From Smallanthus sonchifolius (taxonomy: Eukaryota > Streptophyta > Magnoliopsida > Asterales > Asteraceae): a DNA stretch of 64,000 nt. Under the pieces are notes generated by a model, which did not search any database, was not told where the DNA came from, and was given only the letters and a program-made list of their open reading frames with translations. The position numbers and the translations under genes are program-made. The DNA lies in the NCBI GenBank assembly GCA_023525975.1, contig CM042018.1:70253001-70317000 (forward strand), written 5' to 3'. Below are positions 1 through 9,889 of the stretch, piece after piece (the stretch's first letter is position 1; every line of letters begins with the position of its first letter).

Positions 1-1
1 T

Positions 2-1900
2 CAATTTGGGGTGGGAGTTCCCAATGGGGCAGAGGCTGTGCTCCATAGCGCGAACAAGTTCTTAAATGAGTTTCACTCGGATGGATCGTTGGCTATGCTT
101 ACCGTCGATTTCTCCAATGCTTTCAACTTAGTGGATAGGGCTGCCCTCCTGCAAGAGGTTTGGACCCGATGCCCGTCCAATTCGCTATGGGTGGATTTTT
201 TATATGGGCAGCCGACTAGGTTATATGTGGGTGATGACCATATTTGGTCCACCACTGGGGTTCAATAGGGGGACCCTTTGGGGCCTCTCCTTTTTGCCTT
301 AGTTTTGCACCCGCTGGTTCATCAGATTAGGGATTGCTGCAAGCTTCTCTTCCATGCTTGGTACCTAGATGATGGTACGATTATCGGAGACGCTAAAGAG
401 GTGGCTAAAGCCCTAGATATTATCAGGTCGGAGGGGCCCCGTTTGGGCCTTGAACTTAACGTCAAGAAAACGAAAGTTTTTTGGCTGTCATGCAATGGGG
501 TGAAGGTACAAGATGGATTGTTCCCTCGTGAGATTGGAAGGCCAGTGCTGGGTGTGAAACTCCTTGGGGGCGCCGTTAGCAGAGATGCAGGGTTCATCAG
601 TAATTTGGCTGTGAAAAGGGCTTCTTGTGCGGTGGAACTGATGAGCTGTCTCCCATGTTTGCGGGACCCTCAATGCGAGCTCCTTTTTCTCCGCTCGTGT
701 ATGGGAGTTGCAAAGCTATTATTCGGCCTTAGAACATGCCAGCCTATGTATGTGGGGGAAGCTGTTTCAATTTTTGACAAGGGCCTCCGGGATGCGATCG
801 AGGATATCGTGGTTTGTGGTGGTGCTTTTTTTGGGGATTTTCAATGGAGGTTGGCATCACTTCCAAACCGTTTCGGGGGTATGGGTTTATGTGCGGCTCA
901 GGATGTATTTACTTATGCATTTGTGGCCTCGAGGACACAATCTTGGAGTTTACAGGACCACATTCTTCGGGGTTGTGATATTGATGGGTTAGACTCTGAT
1001 TATGGGTGTGCAATGGATCGCTTGCGCTTGTCCCTTCCTGATTTCGATCTTAGCGGTTTCTCTAATAAGGACACCGCCCCCCCTAAAGCCCAACATGCTT
1101 TGGCGAATGCCTTATTTAGCAGAATCGTCCAGAATTTGGAAGTAAAGTTTGATTTATCACCTCGTCAAAAAGCGGTGTTTGAATGTCTCCGGGCTCCTCG
1201 GGCTCAAGATTTTCTAACAGTTATCCCCATTGAAGGACTAGGTCAGCATATGTCGGCTGTGGAGTACCGGGCTATCCTCAAGTATCGGCTAATGATCCCC
1301 TTGTTTCCGACTGATGAGCCCTGCCCAGTTTGTCGCAAGGCTTGTTTGGATCCTTTTGGCGAGCATGCGGTCCATTGCAAAGAGTTACCCGGGTTTAAAT
1401 ACAGGCATTATTTGGTTAGGGATGTTCTTTGTGATGTTCTCAAACGGGCAGGATTTTCTGCTAAAAAAGAGGCTCCCGTGAACTTTCTGACAGATCCGTT
1501 TGAAGGGAGGTCTACTCTGAGGCCGGCTGATATTCTGGTGTTTGGTTGGGCAGGGGGGAAACACGCTTGTGTGGACCTTACAGGAGTGTCCCCTCTTGTG
1601 GGGCTTAGGGACAATGGGGTTGTGGCGGGTCATGCTGCTTTAAAGGCGGAATCAGGCAAAGTTGCTAAACACGAGAAAGCTTGTTTAGAGAACCAACACG
1701 TGTTTATCCCTTTTGCTTTTGATACTTTTGGGTTCCTAGCACCGGAGGCAGTGGAATTCCTAAATAGGGTTCAACAAGTCATGCATAGTAATATTTCGGC
1801 CTCTAAGACCCAAAACTTTGTTTTTAGTAGGATCGGTTTTGCTATTCAAAAGGGGGTTGCAGCGCAACTTCTTACCCGTTTACCTGCCACTGTATTGTAA
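2..1900 (+). pseudogene. Reverse transcriptase with C-terminal zinc-knuckle/RLE-like domain (non-LTR type), 5'-truncated by window edge
   Basis: One reading frame runs from the window edge to a TAA at 1898-1900, broken once by TAG at 266-268. The RT shows motif A (VDFSNAFN, ~110-133), the GDPLGPLLF motif just after the stop (269-295) and motif C (YLDDG, ~361-375), so the catalytic aspartates are present. About 350 residues later comes a CPVC...H..HC cluster (~1321-1380) and then RPADILVFGW...CVDLTGVSPL (~1520-1600), which resembles the zinc knuckle plus PD-(D/E)XK restriction-like endonuclease of R2-type non-LTR elements. No RNase H, integrase or LTR is present. The stop replaces the Gln normally seen in the VQQGDP motif, so one CAG-to-TAG change explains it. 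The N-terminal part lies outside the window. The RT call is firm; the endonuclease call rests on motif pattern only. Confidence 0.75.
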
Positions 1901-2465
1901 TCGTCCTATTTTTAATTCCACTACTAAATTATTTCTTAGATTAAGGTGAAAAAGGTTCAATTTCGATTGTGAGGATTCAAGTTGGGAGTTCAATTGCTTA
2001 AGGGGTTCAAACTAGGTTTATTTATTTTAAACTTCCTTTATAAAGTTCATTTCTTTTATAAACTTTATAGAATAATTAAAATTTAAAATGTTAAATAAAT
2101 ATATACATATATATGTATATATATATATAATTGCTAAACAACTCTTCTTGAGTGGTTTAATTAATAAAATCGAAATACATTGATATACTTATATACAATT
2201 ATTTATAAATACATATTCATACATATATATGGATATATATATATATATATATATCTATATGTATATAAATATCAAACAAGTGTTAGAGAATTGTATATGT
2301 AAACGCCAGGCCCTAAATTTTGAGTAGATGTATTAACTTAAAATAACGATTTATGTGACATAAGGGCTTGAATAAATACAGGTTTTAAATGTAGTGTTAT
2401 TATTGAAATCATTAAAATAAAACGAATAAGGAAAATTCATGGTCTGAGAAATCACGGATGTTACA
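1901..2465 (-). repeat. Relic LTR-like segment, AT-rich, with (TA)n tracts
   Basis: No gene is visible. The right end, read on the minus strand, begins TGTAACATCC and matches in order, though diverged, the segment ending at 28075 (both have TGTAACATCC then TGATTT, a TCGTTT block and TTATTTTAA). This suggests a decayed gypsy LTR start. Simple TA/ATAC tracts lie at about 2092-2131 and 2221-2270. The lower boundary is uncertain. Confidence 0.4.
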
Positions 2466-2729
2466 CATGGGGCTTTTGATCCTTTGACTAAAACGAAACG
2501 ATCGATATAAGATTTACCTGAAATGATTACAAATCCAAGGCGATCGATAGGATGCAAGAACTCGATGTTCGTGGGGCTTGACGGAGCTCTAGAGATGAAG
2601 TGACGATCAATTGGTGCTCAAGGGAGTTTTAGAGGGGTGGTGATATGGTGAGTGAACGAGTTGATTTGTTTGATTTCACCTTAAAGGTTTGATTTGATTT
2701 GGTCTTCGCGTATGACAGTTTTTAACATC
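2466..2729. other. No gene seen; flank of gypsy-1 insertion
   Basis: Non-coding sequence between the relic LTR start and the target duplication of gypsy-1. It was contiguous with 27180 onward before gypsy-1 inserted and is probably the interior of an older LTR. No convincing ORF. Confidence 0.4.
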
Positions 2730-2734
2730 AAATA
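2730..2734. repeat. Target-site duplication AAATA, left copy of gypsy-1
   Basis: AAATA lies directly before the LTR terminus TGTCAC at 2735 and matches 27175-27179 directly after the other LTR. Confidence 0.9.
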
Positions 2735-5723
2735 TGTCACACCCCCAAATTTCAACTAACGGAGTTTTTACCGTTTGGGAAGTGATGAACCAGGATCTCA
2801 GAGATTAGTTACTTTGAACGACTCTACGTGGGACTCAAATGAAAATATCATATCAATCAGAGTTTCAATGCGGAAGCGTAAAGAAAAGTAAATGCGCAAA
2901 ACACACGCGCCCAAACCAAAAGTGCAAATGTCCAAACGTCCAACCAAACCAAGTACAATACAAAATAATCCAAACAAACATAAATAAGCAACAATCAAAA
3001 TAGATGAATCCCATGCATGCCCTAATGTGCACCTGTGCCTTATCTTAGCGACCTGAGAAAACATGTAAGAAAATATGTCAACACGAGGTTGGTGAGTTCA
3101 CAGGTTTCAATATATAAATAAGCGTTTACCAGATTTATGATCATTCAATATGTATCTGTAGGTAGCTAACCTATGTTCATGTTTTACTCAAGCGCTCGCA
3201 ACCGAAGCTGACTGTTTGTTTATCTGCCTCCTGCCAGGTCTATCAACACCGACGGTGTGAGTAGGCTAACATTTCACCCGTTCGATCTCTAATCGAGTTA
3301 GCGCGACTAACGCGGGTGGGATTTGTCAAATCCAGTAGTACTACTAAACATTATCTCGCTAAGATCCATATTAACGGTCCGATATAAGATGAGGACTTTC
3401 TGTGATAGCATGTTACGCTTAGCTTTAACATCGATAACATACGAATTACAAAATCTCAAAATAGTTTAATCATGTTTTCTCCCCCAGGTAAAAACAGTAA
3501 AAAGGGGCCGTGAAAACTCACCTGCGTTGCGTTGTAGGTAGTATCACACAAAGGATAAGTTGGAACCACGAGTGTAAGTCTCAAAAGACTTACGAATGCC
3601 CTAAAATTATAAACACATAAATTAGGGATAATAATGGGAATTGTGACGACGATATGGAAAATTAGAATGTCCTAATACATTCTAAGGATTTAGGCATAAA
3701 CGAACGTGCCGACGGAGCTTTTTATATATATAAATATATACATATCTTATTATAACGATTTTAGGGAATTTGCGTCACGCGCCGAAAGTTGATAACGGAT
3801 AATAATTAAATAATTATGTTTATGCGTTTGAGTTGTTTACAAAGGTTAGGAAAATAATATAATTTACATATTATTTTATTAATACTGGTCACGGGTTGAA
3901 AATAATATAATTATATTATTTTATACGAGATTACGGTTTGAAAAATACATAAATACATTATTTTTTTTTAAAAGTGGAAGAAATAATAAAATTTGTTACA
4001 AAATTCAAACCCGAGCCCACGGGTTGTTTCCCGGGCTAAAACACGTTTATATAATATAATAATAATATAGGGTTTGATTTTTATTAATTAAATATTATCA
4101 GAAAATTTTCAAAATTAATTGTGGGAGCCCGGTCTCGAACCCGGGTCTCTCCCACACACGCACAAGTCTCTAACCAGTCCCGCCCGCTAGGGTATCGCGT
4201 TAGATACCCGGATTGAATTAGTTTTATGATACTAGTACCTGTGGTATCCGTCCCCAAATACACCCGCGATCGAAACTGTCCCAATACTCACGATTTCGAA
4301 TTCGATTAAACATAGTAATATAGGGGTTTTGTTCATTGATCTTCTGCGAGTTTGTGAGTGAAGTTAATTGCAAAATGGTTAAGTTTAAGATCGTTAAATT
4401 TAGGAAAAACAGGCCAAAACCCTAGATATGAATGCCAATTCGATTAAATCGATTATGATGTTAGAAACTGCTGGATTCATGGGGTTTTTGATAAAAAGAT
4501 GGTTGCGAATCCAACCATGAGGTTTAATTTGATTGAGATAGCCGTTAAGATCAAAACCCCCAAATTGATTCAAGAACAAACCCCAATTACTGGATCAAGA
4601 TTAAATCGATGATAGAAGCCAGTGATTTCATAGGGCTTTCGATCTACAGAAGATTACGAGTATAACGGTATAATTTAATTGGATTTAAACATGGTTTATT
4701 GTTGAATAATTAAATTGGATTTAAACATGGTTTATAGTTGAATTCGATAAATTGGTTTCATATGAATCCTAGATTACGGTTCACAACAATTTCTATAATA
4801 AAACATTGAATTGACAGAGGGTTTTCAAAGAGGATGATATTGCGAATCAAACTGTATAGTTTAATTGAATTATGTTTGAGTCTAGACTAGGGTTCGATTA
4901 AACCGGTTTGTGATGAACCCTAGAGTCGTGATCTTGATCGAATTGGTAATGTAAGCCCTGATAATGATAAGGCTTTCATTCAAAGGGTAAAAACGAAGCT
5001 AAGGGTGCGATTAATTACTAGAAACGTTGCTGAATTTGTGGTGATCGATTAGAACGGACTCCGACTGTGGAAAGCTTGATCTCCGGCACCTGCATCTACT
5101 CCTCCGGTAGAATTGAAGCGTGCAGAAGCAGTAGGGGGATTCGTCTAGTGTGTGTAGATGATTAGTTCGTGAATTGGTATGCGAATTAACATGAATTTTG
5201 TGAGTATGAGGACGAACTCGACGGTTATGGTTTAAACGTCCATTATTGCGTTTAATTCTACCACTAATGATAATTAAGGCTGTAATGTCGATCGTTAAAG
5301 ACACCATCATGCAATTCAGTTACAAATTCGAACCGAAAAACAGTTATGGAGATTGAATTGATTCATAGGTCGCGAATTTGACTTTCAAAAGTCAACTAAA
5401 CTGACTTTGATTGAATTACAGATTTAGTCCCTGAGGTTTCTGGTTTGAGGTTTAGAATCTTGGTAGGAATAACCCTTGTGGTTTGAATTGAGGTTAGAAC
5501 TTGGTTAGTTTGACTAGCACAAGTCAACAGTAGTATAATTTTGACTTTGAAAAGTCAACAGAATGGTTTAAGGCTATTACACAACTAGTCCTTGGAGTTT
5601 TAGTTTGGATTGTTGACAGGATTAGTCCCTAAAGTTATAGGTAGGGTTAACTAGGTTAGGATTTAAACGGGTTATGTTAACGGGGTTGCTAACGAAACTA
5701 ACTGAAAAGTCTGGATTGTCACA
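2735..5723 (-). repeat. gypsy-1 3' LTR (2,989 bp)
   Basis: Nearly identical along its length to 24224-27174. Termini on the minus strand are TGTGACAATCC and GGGGGTGTGACA. It is about 38 bp longer than its partner, mostly because a 36-bp unit around 4681-4752 is tandemly duplicated here only. Small ORFs inside (for example 5011-5310) recur in the partner LTR only because the LTRs are copies; I do not regard them as genes. Confidence 0.95.
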
Positions 5724-5856
5724 TCATCCCCTAGTTGAAAGAATTTTCGTCCCGAAAATTAAATTAAATAATAATAAATTTATTTTTCCCGGGATATCAC
5801 ATCATCCCCTAGTTGAAAGAATTTTCGTCCCGAAAACTAAATAGTACCTTAATAAT
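5724..5856 (-). other. gypsy-1 PPT and duplicated 3' untranslated segment
   Basis: The minus-strand purine tract TAGGGGATGA (5733-5724) abuts the 3' LTR. A 40-bp block at 5719-5758 containing this tract recurs at 5797-5836, so the PPT region is present twice, 78 bp apart, between the LTR and the end of pol. Confidence 0.7.
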
Positions 5857-7293
5857 TTAACGCGGAGTGCTTGAACAGGTTAGGTACTTGCGCATCATCT
5901 GATCCTCGCGCTCCCAAGTGAATTCCGGTCCTCGTTTCGAGTTCCAACGGACTCTAACAATAGGGATTTTACTGCGTTTTAATGTTTTGACTTCCCTATC
6001 CATAATTTCCATAGGTTCTTCGATGAAACGTAACTGTTCATCAATGTGTAGTTCCTCAAGAGGAACCGCGAGTGATTTGTCTGCTAGGCATTTCTTCAAG
6101 TTCAAGATGTGAAAGACGTTGTGTACACCACTAAGTCCTTCAGGTAGGTCTAGTTGGTACGCTACTGGTCCGATTCTTTTCAATATCTTGAATGGCCCAA
6201 CATAACGAGGACTTAGTTTGCCTCGTTTCCCAAAACGAATGACACCCTTCCAAGGTGAAACTTTTAACAAGACCATATCCCCTACTTGAAATTCTAACGG
6301 TTTACGACGCTTGTTGGCATAGCTCTTTTGACGATCACGAGCTGCTGCCATACGGTTTCTAATTTGAACGATTTTCTCAGAAGTTTCAAGTACGAGTTCA
6401 GGACCTGTAAGTTGACTATCCCCAACCTCGGCCCAACAAATAGGAGAACGGCAATTCCGTCCATAAAGTGCTTCAAATGGAGCTGCCTTAATGCTAGTGT
6501 GATAACTGTTGTTGTAGGAGAACTCCACCAGTGGTAGGTGAGACTCCCAAGTGTTACCGAAATCAATCACACAAGCTCGTAGCATGTCCTCCAGAGTCTG
6601 AATAGTACGTTTTGTCTGGCCATCAGTTTAAGGATGGTACGCTGTGCTCATATCTAGATGCGTGCCTAAAGATTTATGTAACGACTGCCAGAAACGAGAG
6701 GTGAATCATGCATCATGATCCGAAATGATAGAGATTGGCACCCCGTGCCGAGAGACTACTTCTTTCAAGTAAGTACGAGTAAGCTTATCCATTTTGTCGG
6801 TTTCCTTGATTGCTAAGAAGTGAACGGACTTTGTTAAACGAATAACAATTACCCAAATGGTATCACATCCGGTAGGAGTTCGTGGCAATTTTGTGACAAA
6901 GTCCATGGATACCCATTCCCATTTCCACATGGGAATCTCTGGTTGATGGAGAAGACCGGAAGGTTTTTGATATTCAACTTTGACTTTCACGCAAGTCAGG
7001 CACTTGCTCACATAGGTGGCTATATCGGCCTTCATCTTTGGCCACCAATACAGCACCCATATATCATGGTACATCTTTTCGGAACCTGGATGAATAGAGT
7101 AACGAGATTTATGAGCCTCATCCATGACTAGTTCCCTTATGTTTCCGAATACTGGAACCCATATTCGCTCGACGAAGTAGCGAATACCGTCAGATTTGAC
7201 CTCGAGTTGTGCTTCAATACCGCGTGTACCTTCCAGCGGTAGGTTTTCCTCCTTCAGGGCTTCAAGTTGAGCATCACGGATTTTGTCAGGTAA
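5857..7293 (-). pseudogene. gypsy-1 integrase with chromodomain-like C-terminus
   Basis: Reading downward, the HHCC zinc-binding part (YSIHPGSEKMYHD...CLTC) is at about 7110-7000. The catalytic core follows with Asp in MDFVTKLP and in ISDHD, then the C-terminal module 6585-5857 ending in a chromodomain-like RVRWNSKRGPEFTWERED stretch. Integrase inserts the cDNA, and the tail may steer it to heterochromatin. Three lesions are visible: a stop just after SDHDA (6703-6705, CGA to TGA), a TAA in the TDGQ region (about 6628-6630), and the third catalytic residue, Glu in DGQTE, is Lys (AAA). All are in one frame. The integrase cannot be active. Confidence 0.85.
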
Positions 7294-8484
7294 TCAGGGG
7301 TGAATAGTAAGCTGTAATGCTCGAACTCGTTTGGGTTTCATTTCTTTTCGACTTAGGGCATCGGCCACAACGTTAGCTTTACCCGGATGATACCGGATTG
7401 CACAGTCATAATCATTTAAGATTTCGACCCAACGACGCTGTCGCATGTTCAACTCTTTCTGCTCGAAGATGTGCTGAAGACTCTTGTGATCGGTGAAGAT
7501 GGTGCATTTGGTACCGTACAAGTAAAGTCTTAATATCTTAAGTGCGAAAACTACAGCTGCCAACTCTAAGTCATGAGTGGTGTAGTTTTTCTCGTGAATC
7601 TTTAGTTGACGCGAAGCATACGCGATCACCTTTTCTCATTGCATTACGCGTCACAATACACCACAAAATCATCCGTTCCTTCCAGAAGAGCTAGAATAGG
7701 TGCACTGCAAAGTTTCCGTTTAAGATGTTGGAATGCTGACTCTTGGTTATCGCCCCAGTTATAGGCTTTACCCTTTTGAGTTAAGGCAGTGAGAGGTTGT
7801 GCAATTTTTGAAAATCCCTCGATGAATCGACGGTAATAACCAGCCAATCCCAGAAATTGTCGCACCTCAGTCGGAGTCGTCGGTGCTACCCAATTCTTGA
7901 TGGCTTCTATCTTTGATGGGTCGACATGTATTCCTTTCTCGTTAACCACGTGTCCTAGAAATTTAACTTCTCGGATCCAGAACTCACACTTAAAAAATTT
8001 AGCATACAGTTGCTCCTGCTTAAGTAATTCCAAAATTAGGCGCAGATGTTCCTCATGTTCTTCCTTGTTCCTGGAATAAATAAGGATGTCGTCGATGAAA
8101 ACGATAACAAATTGATCAAGATATGGATTACACACATGGTTCATGAGGTCCATGAATACCGCAGGTGCGTTGGTTAATCCGAAAGGCATGACCATAAATT
8201 CGTAGTGGCGTACCTTGTCCTGAATGCAGTCTTAGAGATATCTCATCTCGGACTCTTAATTGATAGTAACCGGACCTAAGATCTATCTTGGAATAGAAAC
8301 TTGATCCTTGGAGTTGATCAAAGAGATCATCTATCTGGGGCAAAGGGTAGCGATTTTTTATTGTGACTTTATTCAGCTCACGATAGTCAATACACATACG
8401 GAAAGTCCCGTCCTTCTTCTTGACAAACAGTACCGGAGCTCCCCATGGCGATGAGCTAGGTCGGATGAAACCTTTATCCAACAA
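7294..8484 (-). pseudogene. gypsy-1 reverse transcriptase and RNase H
   Basis: RT runs from GFIRPSSSPWGAPVLFVKKKDG (about 8475) through FIDDILIYS (about 8095-8070, YxDD-type active site kept) to the thumb, then RNase H from GKVIAYASRQLKIHEKNYTTHDLE (about 7640) to VVADALSRKE. A frameshift in the SGYYQLRVRDE region (about 8230-8200) moves the middle into another frame (8195-7644). At 7640-7645 a short deletion removes the residues between YCDA and LMQ and leaves stops. A further stop near 7291 ends the RNase H piece. It is preceded by a TAG at 8485-8487 separating it from protease. Confidence 0.88.
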
Positions 8485-8487
8485 ATC

Positions 8488-9290
8488 CTATAACTGAGTG
8501 GACAATTCTTGTAATTCACTAGGTGCTAACCAATAAGGTGCCTGGGCGATCGGTGCTGCTCCGGGTGCTAGATTGATTTGAAATTCATCTTGATGGTGTG
8601 GTGGCAGACCAGGCAAATCCCCGAGAAATACTTCTAAAAATTCATGAATGACGGGAATATCATCAATCTTCTTCTCTTCTGACGACTGCTCAGCAACGAG
8701 AGCCAAAATAGCCATATGTCCCTTTCGAAGGAATTTCCGTGCTTTCATAAAAGATATGATGCCCATGACTACACCAACTTTTTCTCCCTGAATGGAAAGG
8801 GTTTCTCCATTCGGGAGAGGAATACGAAAAATTTTCTCATGACAGATAATTTCAGCCTGGTTTTTAGATAACCAGTCCATGCCGACAATTACATCAAAAC
8901 TACCAAGTGTGACCGGCATAAGGTCGATATCAAGTATATGTCTAGCTAGCTCAAGCTTACAACCCTTAAGAATGTGGGTTGCTTCAATTATTTGTCCATC
9001 ATCTATTTCTATTATATACTTAGCTCCTAACAGAGTTGGAGTTCCTTTTATCATATCACTAAGTTTCTTAGATATAAAACTTCTATCAGCACCAGTGTCA
9101 AAAAGGACAGAAGCAAAGTAATTATTTAAGAGAAACTTATCGGTGACCACATCATGATCATAACGAGCTTCTCCAGATCCTAGCACGAAGGCTCGTCCCT
9201 TCGCACTATTTCCTCCACCATTGCCGTTGTTACCCCCATTGTTGTTATTCTGGTTATGGTTGTGGTTTCCATTACCCCCTTTCTTCAATT
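8488..9290 (-). pseudogene. gypsy-1 gag C-terminal tail and aspartic protease
   Basis: After an Asn/Gly-rich tail comes the retroviral-type protease with VLFDTGADRSFIS (about 9105-9065), the DTG catalytic motif intact, followed by the linker into RT (VFLGDLPGLPP, PYWLAPSELQ). It ends at a TAG (8485-8487) where a Gln codon is expected. The upstream end is not a start codon: the frame runs straight into the copia-A insertion and continues on the far side at 21973, so this piece and the gag at 21973-23083 were one frame before the insertion. Confidence 0.85.
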
Positions 9291-9295
9291 GAGGA
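9291..9295. repeat. Target-site duplication GAGGA, left copy of copia-A
   Basis: GAGGA immediately precedes the LTR terminus TGTAGG at 9296; identical to 21973-21977 after the other LTR. Confidence 0.92.
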
Positions 9296-9567
9296 TGTAG
9301 GTCCAGATTTAATCGAAAGTCACTGATATGATCGATTTAACACATACACAGGCGGAAACTGTGTATATGGAGGTGAAACTGATAAACGAAACAGTGATGG
9401 TGAAAAAAGAACCAGCTAACCACAGTATGAATCAACAATCAAAGGGTATGAAAATGTAAGAACACAGTGAATAAACAACTGCAGATTGTATTGATTCAAA
9501 CAAAATGTGAAAGAGAAAGTTCAGGGTTACAGCCGCTACTCACACCCTAAACAATATCAAACTAGGC

Positions 9568-9575
9568 TATTTATA
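9568..9575 (-). promoter_or_regulatory. TATA box candidate in copia-A 3' LTR
   Basis: TATAAATA on the minus strand; the same motif is at 21694-21701 in the 5' LTR, where it would drive the element. Confidence 0.55.
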
Positions 9576-9603
9576 GTAGTGACATGTATCGAAACTATGG
9601 TCA

Positions 9604-9721
9604 ATCGAAACTACTAGTTTTGATTGACCATTTACAAATGATACACAGACTGTCGAAACTACCATCTATCGAAACTACTAGTTTCGATTGAACAGACTCA
9701 ATCGAAACTAAGTAGTTTCGA
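9604..9721. repeat. Palindrome cluster, 3' LTR of copia-A
   Basis: Three near-perfect palindromes of the form TCGAAACTAN(1-2)TAGTTTCGA at 9604-9624, 9668-9688 and 9700-9721; the first has one C-to-T change in its right arm. Confidence 0.9.
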
Positions 9722-9848
9722 TGGCCCAGACTTAACTAATTACAGAAAACTGAAATTACAATAATGAAATGACAGAAAGTAAACTAGTCTAAAATTGTTT
9801 AAACATACAATAAATGACAACAGCTTATACAAAATATATGACTCTACA

Positions 9849-9860
9849 ATCTCCCCCTAA
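9849..9860 (-). other. copia-A polypurine tract
   Basis: TTAGGGGGAGAT on the minus strand ends directly at the 3' LTR start, as required for plus-strand DNA priming. Confidence 0.85.
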
Positions 9861-9889
9861 GCTGTTGCATTACTGTCTTCAGCTCTTCA

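Larger units (their letters stand above)
9296..9848 (-). repeat. copia-A 3' LTR (553 bp)
   Basis: Termini TGTAGAGTC...GGACCTACA on the minus strand. Same as 21422-21972 except for scattered substitutions. It contains three palindromic TCGAAACTA-type units at 9604-9721. Confidence 0.95.

Noticed and set aside
5011..5310. 99-codon ORF present in both gypsy-1 LTRs (also 26462-26761)
   Set aside because: Conserved only because LTRs are copies of each other; no recognisable domain.
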